A stretch of DNA of 64,000 nt, from positions 558,001 to 622,000 of the forward strand of contig NZ_JAGEMK010000001.1 of the NCBI RefSeq assembly GCF_017565425.1, given 5' to 3'. Source of the DNA: Actinotalea soli (GTDB lineage Bacteria; Actinomycetota; Actinomycetes; Actinomycetales; Cellulomonadaceae). Shown in pieces: positions 1 to 10,796 of the stretch. A program made the position numbers and the translations under genes. Positions within the stretch are counted from its first letter, which is position 1. Each line of letters opens with the position of its first letter. Below the pieces are notes generated by a model. It saw only the letters and a list, made by a program, of their open reading frames with translations. It did not search any database and was not told the origin of the DNA.

Positions 1-288
1 CGCGATCCCCCCGGCGATCGCCTCGGGCGGGACGTAGGCGAGCTCGAGGCCGTCGACCTCGACCTCGAGCAGCCCGGCCTCCGGCAGCACCCGCAGCACC
101 TCGGTCTGCAGGTACGAGCCCTCCTCGTCGACCGTGGGCACCTTGTCGACTCGGTCCTGGGCACCGGGCCAGAGGAGGACCAGGCCCAGGACTGTGACGA
201 GCAGGGCAGGGACCACCGCGAGGGTGAGCACGAGCCGCACCCGAGGGGTCGCCCGGGGAGCGGGTCCGTGCGTGTGGCCGTGGCTCAT
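1..288 (-). CDS. YibE/F family membrane protein, N-terminal part
   Basis: The left edge of the window cuts this gene after 96 codons. The visible part begins MSHGHTHG, a His-rich cytoplasmic tail, followed by one clear hydrophobic segment at about residues 20-42 and then a soluble stretch starting VDKVPTVDEEG. This order resembles actinobacterial YibE/F proteins, multi-pass membrane proteins of unknown transport role, but only the N-terminus can be seen. The ATG at 286-288 lies 35 nt downstream of the glyS stop, so the two may be cotranscribed. The assignment rests on overall resemblance, not on a catalytic motif. Confidence 0.6.
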   Translation of the reverse strand, partial: MSHGHTHGPAPRATPRVRLVLTLAVVPALLVTVLGLVLLWPGAQDRVDKVPTVDEEGSYLQTEVLRVLPEAGLLEVEVDGLELAYVPPEAIAGGIA

Positions 289-323
289 CGGCGTCCCCTC
301 ACCCGGACCGGAACGTGCGGGGG

Positions 324-1712
324 TCAGGCGCCCAGCAGCCGAGCACCCAGGTAGGCCGCGACCTGGTCGAGGGCGACCCGCTCCTGGGACATGGTGTCCC
401 GCGAACGGATCGTGACGGCCTGGTCCTCGAGGCTGACGAAGTCGACCGTCACGCAGAACGGCGTGCCGATCTCGTCCTGGCGCCGGTAGCGACGCCCGAT
501 GGCTCCCGCGTCGTCGAAGTCGACGTTCCAGGCCTTGCGCAGCTCGGCCGCGAGGTTGCGGGCCACGGGCGACAGGTCCTCGTGGCGCGAGAGGGGCAGC
601 ACCGCTGCCTTGACCGGCGCCAGGCGGGGGTCCAGCCGCAGCACGGTGCGCTTGTCCACCCCGCCCTTGGCGTTGGGCGCCTCGTCCTCGGCGTAGGCCT
701 CGCACAGGAAGGCCATCAGCGAACGGGTCAGGCCGGCTGCCGGCTCGATGACGTAGGGGACCCAGCGCTCGTTCTTGGCCTGGTCGAAGTAGGACAGGTC
801 CTGGCCAGAGTGCTCGCTGTGCGTCTTGAGGTCGAAGTCGGTGCGGTTCGCGATGCCCTCGAGCTCGCCCCACTCGCTGCCGGTGAAGCCGAAGCGGTAC
901 TCGATGTCGACCGTGCGGGTCGAGTAGTGCGAGAGCTTCTCGGCCGGGTGCTCGTAGAGCCGCAGGTTGTCGCGGGACAGGCCGAGGTCGACGTACCAGT
1001 CCGTCCGCGCGTCGATCCAGTACTGGTGCCACTCCGCGTCGGTCCCGGGCTCGACGAAGAACTCCATCTCCATCTGCTCGAACTCGCGCGTGCGGAAGAT
1101 GAAGTTGCCCGGGGTGATCTCGTTCCGGAAGGACTTGCCGATCTGCCCGATGCCGAAGGGTGGCTTGCGGCGCGCGGTGGTCATCACGTTGGCGAAGTTC
1201 ACGAAGATGCCCTGGGCCGTCTCGGGGCGCAGGTAGTGCAGGCCCGACTCGTCCTCGACGGGTCCGAGGTGCGTCTTGAGCATCATGTTGAAGTCCCGGG
1301 GCTCGGTCCACTGCCCGCGGGTGCCGCAGTTGGGGCACGCGATGTCCCCCAGGCCGTTTTCAGGGGCGCGCCCCTTCTTCTCCTCGAACTCCTCGAGCAT
1401 CTGGTCCTCGCGGAACCGCTTGTGGCAGCTGAGGCACTCGGTGAGCGGGTCGGTGAACACGCCGACGTGGCCCGAGGCGACCCAGACCTGGCGCGGCAGG
1501 ATCACCGAGGAGTCCAGACCGACGATGTCATCACGGCTGGTCACCATCGAGCGCCACCACTGCCGCTTGATGTTCTCCTTGAGCTCGACGCCCAGGGGGC
1601 CGTAGTCCCATGCCGAGCGGGTTCCGCCGTAGATCTCCCCCGACGGGAACACGAACCCCCGGCGCTTGGCGAGGTTGGTCACGGCGTCGAGGCGGGACGA
1701 GCTGGCGGCCAC
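324..1712 (-). CDS. glyS: Glycyl-tRNA synthetase, alpha2 type
   Basis: Class II aminoacyl-tRNA synthetase that charges tRNA-Gly in the cytoplasm. The protein is 462 residues, the usual size for the single-chain dimeric form of actinobacteria. It starts [20 protein letters not shown] and contains the class II motif 2 region [20 protein letters not shown] and the motif 3 region GLTRSLMAF near residue 325. A zinc-type Cys pair set (CLSCHKR then CPNCG) is present in the N-terminal half. I chose the GTG at 1712 because AGGAG lies 7 nt upstream; the longer open frame to 1790 adds a non-homologous, Pro/Arg-rich stretch. No T-box fits in the 140 nt between this start and znuA. Confidence 0.96.
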   Translation of the reverse strand: MAASSSRLDAVTNLAKRRGFVFPSGEIYGGTRSAWDYGPLGVELKENIKRQWWRSMVTSRDDIVGLDSSVILPRQVWVASGHVGVFTDPLTECLSCHKRFREDQMLEEFEEKKGRAPENGLGDIACPNCGTRGQWTEPRDFNMMLKTHLGPVEDESGLHYLRPETAQGIFVNFANVMTTARRKPPFGIGQIGKSFRNEITPGNFIFRTREFEQMEMEFFVEPGTDAEWHQYWIDARTDWYVDLGLSRDNLRLYEHPAEKLSHYSTRTVDIEYRFGFTGSEWGELEGIANRTDFDLKTHSEHSGQDLSYFDQAKNERWVPYVIEPAAGLTRSLMAFLCEAYAEDEAPNAKGGVDKRTVLRLDPRLAPVKAAVLPLSRHEDLSPVARNLAAELRKAWNVDFDDAGAIGRRYRRQDEIGTPFCVTVDFVSLEDQAVTIRSRDTMSQERVALDQVAAYLGARLLGA

Positions 1713-1824
1713 GGGATCACTCCTGGTGTCGGCGGGTCCGCACGTGGCTCGTGCGGACGGGACTCCTGGCGCGCCGGGGCGCGCAGGCATCAGGTCAGGC
1801 TACCTGCGTCCGGGCTACCAGCGT

Positions 1825-1854
1825 TTGACAACGGTTATCACGACTCCTGAGAAT
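1825..1854 (+). promoter_or_regulatory. Promoter of the znu operon, apparently leaderless
   Basis: A consensus -35 hexamer TTGACA (1825-1830) and a -10-like GAGAAT (1849-1854) are separated by 18 nt. Transcription would then begin at about 1861-1862, on the ATG used as the znuA start. Both elements are overlapped by the two Zur-type palindromes, the expected arrangement for repression by zinc-loaded Zur. Confidence 0.5.
1826..1840. promoter_or_regulatory. Zur-type operator, upstream copy
   Basis: The 15-mer TGACAACGGTTATCA is an imperfect inverted repeat matching the actinobacterial Zur consensus TGAAAATGATTTTCA at 11 of 15 positions. It overlaps the -35 hexamer. It is centred 22 bp, about two helical turns, from a second copy, and a zur gene closes the operon downstream. 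Confidence 0.6.
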
Positions 1855-1862
1855 GATCCTCA
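1848..1862. promoter_or_regulatory. Zur-type operator, downstream copy
   Basis: The 15-mer TGAGAATGATCCTCA matches the Zur consensus TGAAAATGATTTTCA at all but three positions and keeps the TGA/TCA ends. It covers the -10 element and the predicted transcription start. This is the better of the two boxes and the likely primary site. Confidence 0.7.
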
Positions 1863-2992
1863 TGCCCCCCCAGCGTCGCTCCTCCCTGCCCCGATCCGTC
1901 CACGGCCGCCGCGCCGCCGTCGTCGGGGCCGCCGTGGCCGGGGCCCTCGCCCTCACCGCGTGCGGGGGCAGCACCGAGGCCCCCGCCGCGCAGGAGGAGA
2001 CGGACGCGACCCTCACGGTCCTCGCCTCGTTCTACCCGCTCCAGTACGTGGCCGAGCAGATCGGCGGGGACGCGGTCGAGGTGCTCAGCGCGACGCCGCC
2101 CGGGATCGACCCGCACGACCTCGAGCTGTCCCCGCGTCAGGTCCGCGAGATCGGGGACGCGGACGTCGTGGCGTACCTGTCGGGCTTCCAGCCCTCGGTG
2201 GACGAGGCGATCGCCGCCCGCGAGCCCGCGCTGGTCCTCGACGCGGCCACCACCGAGGCCGTGGCCGCCCACATGGAGCCCGCGGAGGAGCACGCCGAGG
2301 CGGAGGTCCATGAGGAGGACGACCACGCCCACGAGGACGAGCACGCCGACGACGACCATGCCCACGACGGCGAGGACGACCACGCCCACGACGGCCACGC
2401 TCACGAGGGCGAGGACGACCACGCCCACGAGGACGACCACGCCGAGGACGACGGGCACGACCACGACCACGAGCACGGCGAGGACCCGCACTTCTGGCTC
2501 GACCCGACCCTGCTCGCGGCCGTCGGCCAGGACCTCGCGGACCTCTTGGGCGAGGCGCGACCCGAGCTCGCCGAGGAGTTCGCGGAGCGGGCTGACGCCC
2601 TCGAGCGCGACCTGACCGACCTCGACACCGTCATGGCCGACGGGCTCGCCCAGTGCGACCGTGACGTCATCGTCGCGGCCCACGAGGCCTACGGCTTCCT
2701 GGCCGAGCGCTACGGCCTCGAGCAGGTCGGGATCTCGGGGCTGGACCCTGAGTCCGAGCCCTCCCCTGCCCGCCTGCGTGCGATCCGCGCCGTCGTCGAG
2801 GAGCACGGCGTGACGACGATCTTCACCGAGAGCCTGGTCAACCCGAAGGTGGCCGAGACCCTCGCCGCGGACCTCGGGATCGAGACCGACGTCCTGGACC
2901 CGGTCGAGAGCCAGGTCGACGACGCCACGGATTACCGTGGGGCCATGGAGAACAACCTCGAGGCACTGCGCACAGGCCTCGGCTGCGCATGA
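1862..2992 (+). CDS. znuA: Zinc ABC transporter, substrate-binding lipoprotein
   Basis: Extracellular zinc-binding component of a cluster A-I (ZnuA/TroA) importer. A signal peptide ends in the lipobox LTAC, so Cys34 would be lipidated. The fold follows, with metal-binding context at DPHDLELS, a long His/Asp/Glu-rich loop at about residues 140-208 and the DPHFWLDP motif. Such a charged His loop is typical of zinc-specific rather than manganese-specific members. The ATG at 1862 is preferred over the in-frame ATG at 1853 because the promoter predicts an mRNA that begins there; no ribosome-binding site is visible for either. The stop overlaps znuC by 4 nt. Two Zur boxes at the promoter predict repression in zinc-replete cells. 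Confidence 0.93.
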   Translation: MPPQRRSSLPRSVHGRRAAVVGAAVAGALALTACGGSTEAPAAQEETDATLTVLASFYPLQYVAEQIGGDAVEVLSATPPGIDPHDLELSPRQVREIGDADVVAYLSGFQPSVDEAIAAREPALVLDAATTEAVAAHMEPAEEHAEAEVHEEDDHAHEDEHADDDHAHDGEDDHAHDGHAHEGEDDHAHEDDHAEDDGHDHDHEHGEDPHFWLDPTLLAAVGQDLADLLGEARPELAEEFAERADALERDLTDLDTVMADGLAQCDRDVIVAAHEAYGFLAERYGLEQVGISGLDPESEPSPARLRAIRAVVEEHGVTTIFTESLVNPKVAETLAADLGIETDVLDPVESQVDDATDYRGAMENNLEALRTGLGCA

Positions 2993-3771
2993 CCGCTGCC
3001 GTCCTCGCCCGCGACCTGGAGGTGAGCCTCGGCGGCGCGACGATCCTGCACGGGGTCGACCTCACCGTGGACCACGGTGAGGTCGTCGGCCTCCTCGGAG
3101 CCAACGGGTCGGGCAAGTCGACCCTGATCCGCGCCCTGGTCGGGGTCGTCCCGCGCGAGCGAGGCACCGTCGAGCTGCTCGGCAAGCCGCTCGGACGGTC
3201 GGTGGCCTGGCAGAGGATCGGCTACGTCCCCCAGCGGACCACGGCCGCGACCGGCGTGCCCTCCACGGCGGCCGAGGTCGTGATGTCCGGGACCATCCAC
3301 GGCCGGCGTCTGCTGCCCCCGCGCGACGCCCGCTCCCGCGCCCAGGCCGCTCTCGAGGGCGTCGGGCTGGCTGACCGGGCCGACGACGCCGTGCGCGACC
3401 TGTCCGGCGGGCAGCAGCAGCGGGTGCTCATCGCCCGCGCCCTGGTGCGCCGGCCCGAGCTGCTCGTCCTCGACGAGCCCGTCGCCGGGGTCGACCTGCC
3501 GAGCCAGGACGCTTTCGCCGGGGCGCTGCGCGATCTCTCCGACCGTGGCACGACGATCCTGGTGGTGCTGCACGAGCTCGGGGCCCTCACGCCCCTCGTG
3601 CAGCGAGCCGTGGTGCTCCGGCACGGTTCCGTCGTGCACGACGGTGCGCCGCCTCCGGCTCGCGGCGAGCACGCCGGGGCCGACCACGACCACATCCACC
3701 CCCACGCCGGGGACCGCGACCAGACCGACGAGACCCACGGGCTCGCCCCGTCGGTCCGGTGGAGGCCGTGA
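2989..3771 (+). CDS. znuC: Zinc ABC transporter, ATP-binding protein
   Basis: ATPase of the zinc importer, 260 residues. Walker A GANGSGKST is near residue 36, the Q-loop lies in GYVPQR, the signature is LSGGQQQR and Walker B is LLVLDEP, so it should be active. The C-terminal tail is unusual: about 35 residues rich in His and Asp (HDHIHPHAGD) follow the core and could bind zinc on the cytoplasmic side. The start overlaps the znuA stop (ATGA) and the stop overlaps the znuB start, indicating translational coupling. Confidence 0.94.
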   Translation: MTAAVLARDLEVSLGGATILHGVDLTVDHGEVVGLLGANGSGKSTLIRALVGVVPRERGTVELLGKPLGRSVAWQRIGYVPQRTTAATGVPSTAAEVVMSGTIHGRRLLPPRDARSRAQAALEGVGLADRADDAVRDLSGGQQQRVLIARALVRRPELLVLDEPVAGVDLPSQDAFAGALRDLSDRGTTILVVLHELGALTPLVQRAVVLRHGSVVHDGAPPPARGEHAGADHDHIHPHAGDRDQTDETHGLAPSVRWRP

Positions 3772-4682
3772 TGGTCGACGAGGTGGCCGGGATGCTGGCC
3801 GACCCCCTCATGCAGCGCGCCCTGATCGCGGCTCTCCTGGTCGGGCTGGCGGCACCGGTGATCGGGACCTACCTGGTCCAGCGCCGACTCTCCCTCCTGG
3901 GGGACGGCATCGGGCACGTCGCCCTCACGGGGGTGGCCATCGGATGGCTCGTGGGCAACGTGATGGGACTCACCGAGAGCGACGCCCTGGCCGTCCCGGG
4001 AGCAGTCGTCGCAGCCATCATCGGCGCCGTCGCGATCGAGCTGGTGCGGGAGCGCGGCCGTACGAGCGGCGACGTCGCCCTGGCCCTGCTCTTCTACGGC
4101 GGCATCGCCGGCGGTGTGCTGATCATCTCCCAGGCCGGCGGGACCAGCGCCAACCTCATGGCCTACCTCTTCGGGTCCATCTCGACCGTGACCACTGGGG
4201 ACGTGTGGCTGACCGTCGTGCTCTCGGCCCTGGTGCTGCTCGTTGGGGTCGGGCTGCGGACCGCGCTGTTCGCCATCTGCCACGACGAGGAGTTCGCCCG
4301 CGCCGCGGGCCTGCCGGTCCGAGCGCTCAACATCACCATCGCCGTGATCGCGGCCCTGACGGTCACCGTGGCCATGAGGGTGGTGGGGCTGCTCCTGGTG
4401 AGCGCACTCATGATCGTGCCCGTCGCGGTCGCGCAGCTCGTGACCTCCTCGTTCCGCCGTACGATGGCTACAGCCATGGGGCTGGGCGTCGTGGTCTGCG
4501 TGAGCGGGCTGTCGATCACCTACTGGCAGGATGTCTCTCCGGGGGCCATGATCGTGGTCCTCGCGATCGCGGTGTACGCCGTGGTCGCGGTCGGCGGGAG
4601 CCTGATCGGGGTGATGCGCCGCCGCAGCCCCCACGACCCGCACCCGCAGGTCGCGGACGACGTCCACCTCGCCCCGCGGTGA
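3771..4682 (+). CDS. znuB: Zinc ABC transporter, permease
   Basis: Integral membrane permease of the ABC-3 family, 303 residues with about eight hydrophobic segments. Family landmarks are visible: an N-terminal GTYLVQRRLSLLGDGIGHVAL segment and the coupling region around FARAAGLPVRALN. The ATG at 3771 shares one base with the znuC stop and has GGAGG 5 nt upstream, so it is preferred over the in-frame ATG at 3759. It should form the membrane channel with ZnuC for zinc delivered by ZnuA. Confidence 0.93.
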   Translation: MVDEVAGMLADPLMQRALIAALLVGLAAPVIGTYLVQRRLSLLGDGIGHVALTGVAIGWLVGNVMGLTESDALAVPGAVVAAIIGAVAIELVRERGRTSGDVALALLFYGGIAGGVLIISQAGGTSANLMAYLFGSISTVTTGDVWLTVVLSALVLLVGVGLRTALFAICHDEEFARAAGLPVRALNITIAVIAALTVTVAMRVVGLLLVSALMIVPVAVAQLVTSSFRRTMATAMGLGVVVCVSGLSITYWQDVSPGAMIVVLAIAVYAVVAVGGSLIGVMRRRSPHDPHPQVADDVHLAPR

Positions 4683-4721
4683 GGCTCATCGCGTCGGACC
4701 GGTGATCAGCACAGGAGGACG

Positions 4722-5117
4722 ATGATGCAGCGCATGACCCGTCAACGGTCGGCCGTGACGGAGCTGCTCGCCGATGTCGAGGACTTCCGCAGTGCGCAGC
4801 AGCTCCACGAGCTCCTCCGCGGGCAGGGCAACGGCATCGGGCTCGCCACCGTGTACCGGACGCTGCAGTCCCTCGCCGACGGCGGCGAGGTCGACGTGCT
4901 GCGCACCGGTGACGGCGAGGCGCTCTACCGGCGGTGCGAGCGCCGCGAGCACCACCACCACCTCGTGTGCCGCCGCTGCGGGGCGACCGTCGAGATCGAC
5001 GGACCGACGGTCGAGACCTGGGCCGCCCAGGTGGGCGCCGCTCACGGCTTCACCGAGATCGAGCACACCATCGAGCTCACGGGGACCTGCGCGCGCTGCG
5101 CCGCCGAGGGGCCCTGA
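4722..5117 (+). CDS. zur: Fur-family zinc uptake regulator
   Basis: Winged-helix repressor of 131 residues. It has the Fur DNA-recognition helix region ATVYRTLQSL, the HHHHLVCRRCG metal and dimerisation segment with CxxC, and a second CxxC near the C-terminus (CARCA), the structural zinc site. Its place at the end of a zinc transporter operon argues for Zur rather than Fur or PerR. AGGAGG lies just upstream of the paired ATGs at 4722 and 4725; either could be the start. It probably binds the two palindromes before znuA, making the operon autoregulated. Confidence 0.9.
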   Translation: MMQRMTRQRSAVTELLADVEDFRSAQQLHELLRGQGNGIGLATVYRTLQSLADGGEVDVLRTGDGEALYRRCERREHHHHLVCRRCGATVEIDGPTVETWAAQVGAAHGFTEIEHTIELTGTCARCAAEGP

Positions 5118-5642
5118 GTGCCGGCGTGGATCCGGGAGGGTCCGTTCGCCCTGGTCTACGGGTTCCTCCTGGTCGTGGTCTTCTGCCGGGCGCAGGGCAC
5201 CTACTGGCTGGGCCGTGCCATCGCCGCCGGAGCCCTCCGGTCACGGTGGTCCGCCGCGATGTCCGGACCGCGCATGACGCGGGCCGTGGACGCCATCGAC
5301 CGGTGGGGTCTGCCGGTCATCCCGCTCTCCTTCCTGACGGTGGGCTTCCAGACCACCGTCAACGCGGCCGCGGGCTTCCTGCGGATCCGCTGGGTGCGCT
5401 ACACGGTCGCGATGGTGCCCGGATGCCTGGCCTGGGCCCTCATCTACACCGTGGGCGGCCTCGCTGCCTTCGAGGCGGGCGCCGCCCTCCTCGCCCGCTC
5501 ACCCTGGGCCCTGGCCGTCGGGGTGCTCCTCGTCCTTCTGGTGGGCGCTGCGCTCGTGCTGCGGCACCGTCGATCCCGGGAGCTGCGCGACGAGGTCGAG
5601 GAGCTGAGCGCGCCCAGCCCGGTGCCACCAGCGGCCCCGTGA
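5118..5642 (+). CDS. DedA/VTT-family membrane protein
   Basis: A 174-residue membrane protein with about four hydrophobic segments. The middle part (IPLSFLTVGFQTTVNAAAGF, then RWVRYTVAMVPGCLAW) resembles the VTT/DedA domain, which in other bacteria takes part in lipid carrier recycling and membrane homeostasis. The GTG start follows the zur stop with no gap, so it may be read through from the zinc operon. A Ser/Pro-rich tail faces uppS across 17 nt in convergent orientation. The exact substrate cannot be inferred. Confidence 0.75.
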   Translation: MPAWIREGPFALVYGFLLVVVFCRAQGTYWLGRAIAAGALRSRWSAAMSGPRMTRAVDAIDRWGLPVIPLSFLTVGFQTTVNAAAGFLRIRWVRYTVAMVPGCLAWALIYTVGGLAAFEAGAALLARSPWALAVGVLLVLLVGAALVLRHRRSRELRDEVEELSAPSPVPPAAP

Positions 5643-5659
5643 CGGCGAGCAGCTGAGGC

Positions 5660-6487
5660 TCAGCGGCTCGCGCGGTCGACCGCCCCGCCGTACCGGCGGT
5701 CCCGGCGAGCGTAGGTCTCGACCGCGCGCCACAGGTGGCGCCGGTCGACGTCCGGCCAGTACTCCTCGAGGAAGACCAGCTCGGCGTACGCGGCCTGCCA
5801 GATCATGAAGTTCGAGATGCGCTGCTCGCCCGAGGTGCGCATGAAGAGGTCGACGTCCGGCAGGTCGGGCTCGTCGAGGTGCCGCGCGATGGCTCGCTCG
5901 TCGACCCGCTCGGCCGAGAGACGGCCGGCGGCGACCTCACGGGCGATCTCCCGTGCGGCGTCGGCGATCTCGGCGCGGCCCCCGTAGTTGACGCACATGG
6001 TCAGGGTGCACACGTCGTTGTCGCGCGTGAGGTCCTCGGCGGTCTCGAGCTCGTTGATGACCGACCGCCACAGGCGAGGCCGACGACCTGCCCAGCGCAC
6101 CCGGACGCCCCACGCGTGCATGGTGTCCCGCTGACGTCGTAGCACGTCACGGTTGAACCCCATGAGGAAGCGGACCTCCTCGGGGGACCTGGACCAGTTC
6201 TCGGTCGAGAAGGCGTAGGCCGAGACGTGCCGGACCCCGATCTCGATCGCCCCGGCGACCACGTCCAGCAGCGCGGCCTCACCTGCGGCATGGCCCTCGG
6301 TCCGGGGCAGCCCCCGGGCGTTGGCCCACCGGCCGTTGCCGTCCATCACGATCGCCACGTGCTGAGGGACCAGCTCGCGCGGCACGTCGGGCGGCGTCTC
6401 CCCCGACGGGTGCGGTGGGGGTGGGACGACCACGTGGGGCTCGGCAGCGCCACGCCCCGCGGCCCTGCCTCGTCGCCGCTCGGCCAT
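5660..6487 (-). CDS. uppS: Isoprenyl diphosphate synthase (undecaprenyl type)
   Basis: cis-Prenyltransferase that builds the polyprenyl carrier lipid for cell-wall synthesis from FPP and IPP. The catalytic P-loop [11 protein letters not shown] (with the essential Asp) lies near residue 50, followed by [22 protein letters not shown] and [19 protein letters not shown], the last carrying the IPP-binding Arg residues. The product is 275 residues, with a short basic N-terminal extension normal for actinobacteria. The ATG shares one base with the recO stop. The longer open frame to 6745 is only readthrough into recO in another frame. Confidence 0.95.
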   Translation of the reverse strand: MAERRRGRAAGRGAAEPHVVVPPPPHPSGETPPDVPRELVPQHVAIVMDGNGRWANARGLPRTEGHAAGEAALLDVVAGAIEIGVRHVSAYAFSTENWSRSPEEVRFLMGFNRDVLRRQRDTMHAWGVRVRWAGRRPRLWRSVINELETAEDLTRDNDVCTLTMCVNYGGRAEIADAAREIAREVAAGRLSAERVDERAIARHLDEPDLPDVDLFMRTSGEQRISNFMIWQAAYAELVFLEEYWPDVDRRHLWRAVETYARRDRRYGGAVDRASR

Positions 6488-7218
6488 CAGACCCTCTCCA
6501 CCATGCGCAGGGAGCGCAGGCCGCGCTCGAGATGGAACTGCAGGAAGGCCGCGACCAGGCCGTTGCCCTCCCGACGGTGCCTCTCGTCGCTCGCGTCGGC
6601 GACCTCCCAGGTCCCGCTCAGCAGAGCAGCCAGGAGCACGAGGGTCTCGGGGGCGGGCGAGGCCGCTCCCGGCGGTCGGCAGGCCGAGCAGACCGCCCCG
6701 CCCGATCCCACCGCGAAGGAGCGGTGCGGGCCCTCGGCCCCGCACCGAGCGCAGTCGATGAAGGACGGCGCCCAGCCCGCCACCGCGAGGGCGCGCAGCA
6801 GGTAGGCGTCCAGCACGAGCCCGGCGGCGTGCTCACGCCCCGCCAGGGACCGCAGGGCCGAGGCGAGCAGGACGAACTGCTGCACCGACGGCTCGTGCTC
6901 GGCCTCGACCAACCGGTCGGCGGTCTCGAGCATGGCCGCCCCGGCCGTGTACAGCCCGTAGTCCCGGCCGATCACCTGAGCGAAGGAACCCAGGGTCTCG
7001 ACCTGCGTCACGACGTCGAGACTGCGACCGGTGTAGAGCTGGACGTCGATCAGCATGAAGGGTTCGAGCCGCGAGCCGAAGCGCGACGACGTCCGCCGCA
7101 CGCCCTTGCCGACCGCACGCACCTTCCCGTGGTGACGGGTCAGGAGGGTGACGATGCGGTCGGCCTCGCCCAGCTTCTGGGCGCGGAGCACGACGGCCTC
7201 GTCTCGGTACAGGCTCAC
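6487..7218 (-). CDS. recO: DNA repair protein RecO
   Basis: Recombination mediator that helps load RecA with RecR. The 243-residue protein has an N-terminal OB fold beginning [22 protein letters not shown], a helical middle, and a zinc-finger segment CARCGAEG...CSACR at about residues 158-184. The start is GTG at 7218. It forms a tight pair with uppS, an arrangement common in actinobacteria, and lies 43 nt downstream of leuA, so it may share the leuA transcript. Confidence 0.93.
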   Translation of the reverse strand: MSLYRDEAVVLRAQKLGEADRIVTLLTRHHGKVRAVGKGVRRTSSRFGSRLEPFMLIDVQLYTGRSLDVVTQVETLGSFAQVIGRDYGLYTAGAAMLETADRLVEAEHEPSVQQFVLLASALRSLAGREHAAGLVLDAYLLRALAVAGWAPSFIDCARCGAEGPHRSFAVGSGGAVCSACRPPGAASPAPETLVLLAALLSGTWEVADASDERHRREGNGLVAAFLQFHLERGLRSLRMVERV

Positions 7219-7261
7219 CCGAGCATCATCCCTCCCCGAGGGCCACCGTGGTGGGAGGCGC

Positions 7262-9185
<1,924 letters not shown>

Positions 9186-9192
9186 GGCAGAC

Positions 9193-9198
9193 ACTCTA
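9193..9198 (-). promoter_or_regulatory. -10 element of the leuA leader transcript
   Basis: TAGAGT on the minus strand places the transcription start at about 9185, the first base of the leader peptide GTG. No good -35 is visible. The same -10 sequence precedes the regulator gene at 26138. Confidence 0.5.
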
Positions 9199-9244
9199 GC
9201 GCCTCGCCCCGGGATCTGGCCCCCGCCGTCTCAGCACAGGCGTC

Positions 9245-10738
9245 TCACCACAGGCTCGGGAAGACCCCCCAGTAGGCCAGCGAGAGCAGCAGCAGGACCG
9301 AGCCGACGACGGTGCCGGCCAGGGTCCACTCCCCCGCGAGCGTCTGCGCGGCGGACTCCGAGCCCCGCCGTCGGCCGTCGAGGATCCGGTAGATCAGCAC
9401 CACGCCGGCCACCACGGTCGCGATCCCCAGCATCCGCAGCCCGAGCCAGCCGCCCTGCACCACGAAGGTGCTCGACCGGTAGTTCTGGGCCATGTTGGCG
9501 ACGACCAGCAGGTACGCGACCAGCGCGAGGAAGGTGATCACCGACCCCGCCCCCATGGCCACCAGCGGGCCGAGCACGCCGTCGGCGAGGGTCCGACCGC
9601 GTCGACCGCGCAGCCGCCGGACCAGCCACGCCAGGGGACCGGTCAGGAGGGCCAGGAGCGACAGCACGAGGGCGGCGACGATGAGGTCCCCCTCGGCGTA
9701 CCACCGCGGCCTCTCGACCGGCTCGGCCAGGAACCGCTGGTAGGGCTCCGCCCCCGCGACCTTGGGTGCGGCGTCCGCCGAGGCCGGCAGGGCCTGGACC
9801 CAGGCGCTGAGATCCCGTGCGAAGTCCGGGAGCAGCTCGCCGTCGACCCGGATGCCGTGGTCGGCACCCTCGTAGTAGCGCACCGTCCAGGCGTCGTTGT
9901 CGGCGACCTCGAGGTCCTCGATCAGCTCGAGAGCCCCCTGGACGGTCGGCATGGCCGCGTCCCCCGTGCCGTAGACCATCAGCACGGGCTGGCGCATCCG
10001 CTGCTGGAAGGGCGTGACGTCGAACCGCCCGTACTCGAAGCCACCCCCGGGGAAGTCCATCCCGACGAAGCGCGGGATGGACCGCAGCAGCTCGACGGGC
10101 ACGCCCGTCTCACGCAGGTAGGAGTCGACCGCGAAGGCAGCCTGCTGGCGCGGGGGCACCACGGGGGCGGCGACGAGGACCACGAAGGAGACCGCGGGGT
10201 TGTCGGCGGCCATGACGGGCACGATCCACCCGCCTTCACTCTCCCCGTAGACGCCGACCCGGGCCGGGTCCACCCCGGGCAGGTCGCGCAGGATCGTGAC
10301 GCTGCGCAGGTAGTCGTTGGCCATCGCGGTGTAGTCGCGGTCCCGCGTGGTGTACGTGTCCAGGCGCTTGTTGGGCACCATCGCGACGACCCCCGAGGAG
10401 GCCAGTGCCTCCGCCTGGGCGAGGAAGGCCCGCTCGTAGCGCCCGGTGCCGGCGCCGTGCACGAAGACCACCCCCGGCCGCAGGCCCGGGGCGCCGAGCG
10501 GCTCGCTGACCCTCGCCTCGACCTCGACCCCGGAGAGCTCGACCGAGACGATCGAGGTCGCGACCTCGTAGGTGCCGACGGGCTGCGTGCCCTCGGAGCC
10601 GCCGATGGTGGTGTCGGCGCCCTCGACGTCGACGGTCTCGGTCATCGGGACCGGGTCCCAGCCCGGCCCTGACACGGCGCCGAGGAGCCCGAGCACCACG
10701 ACGGCGACCGCGCTGGACAGAGCGATCCGGTAGCGCAC
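9245..10738 (-). CDS. Membrane-anchored alpha/beta hydrolase
   Basis: A 497-residue protein with an N-terminal signal anchor (residues 5-24), an extracytoplasmic alpha/beta hydrolase domain (about 85-320) and a C-terminal membrane region of four hydrophobic segments (about 348-490). The likely triad is visible: nucleophile Ser167 in YGESEGG, Asp in GTGDAAMP and His in EGADHGIR, with an oxyanion motif VHGAGTG. It resembles dienelactone-hydrolase or prolyl-peptidase-like esterases, but the substrate is unknown. Fusion of the hydrolase to a multi-pass C-terminal membrane domain is uncommon. The GTG start lies 58 nt downstream of era. Confidence 0.75.
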   Translation of the reverse strand: MRYRIALSSAVAVVVLGLLGAVSGPGWDPVPMTETVDVEGADTTIGGSEGTQPVGTYEVATSIVSVELSGVEVEARVSEPLGAPGLRPGVVFVHGAGTGRYERAFLAQAEALASSGVVAMVPNKRLDTYTTRDRDYTAMANDYLRSVTILRDLPGVDPARVGVYGESEGGWIVPVMAADNPAVSFVVLVAAPVVPPRQQAAFAVDSYLRETGVPVELLRSIPRFVGMDFPGGGFEYGRFDVTPFQQRMRQPVLMVYGTGDAAMPTVQGALELIEDLEVADNDAWTVRYYEGADHGIRVDGELLPDFARDLSAWVQALPASADAAPKVAGAEPYQRFLAEPVERPRWYAEGDLIVAALVLSLLALLTGPLAWLVRRLRGRRGRTLADGVLGPLVAMGAGSVITFLALVAYLLVVANMAQNYRSSTFVVQGGWLGLRMLGIATVVAGVVLIYRILDGRRRGSESAAQTLAGEWTLAGTVVGSVLLLLSLAYWGVFPSLW

Positions 10739-10796
10739 CCCGGGAGTCTAGTCAGTCACCCGAGCAGGACCGCCCCCTCGACCGGACCCGGGGCCC

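Noticed and set aside
315-1850. 511-codon open frame on the plus strand opposite glyS
   Set aside because: It is antisense to a clear glycyl-tRNA synthetase, has biased Arg/Val/Leu/Gly-rich composition and no motif; a GC-driven shadow.
2290-2490. Tandem repeat or CRISPR-like array in znuA
   Set aside because: The periodic GAC/CAC/GAG pattern is the coding of a His/Asp/Glu-rich metal loop, in frame throughout, with no spacer structure.
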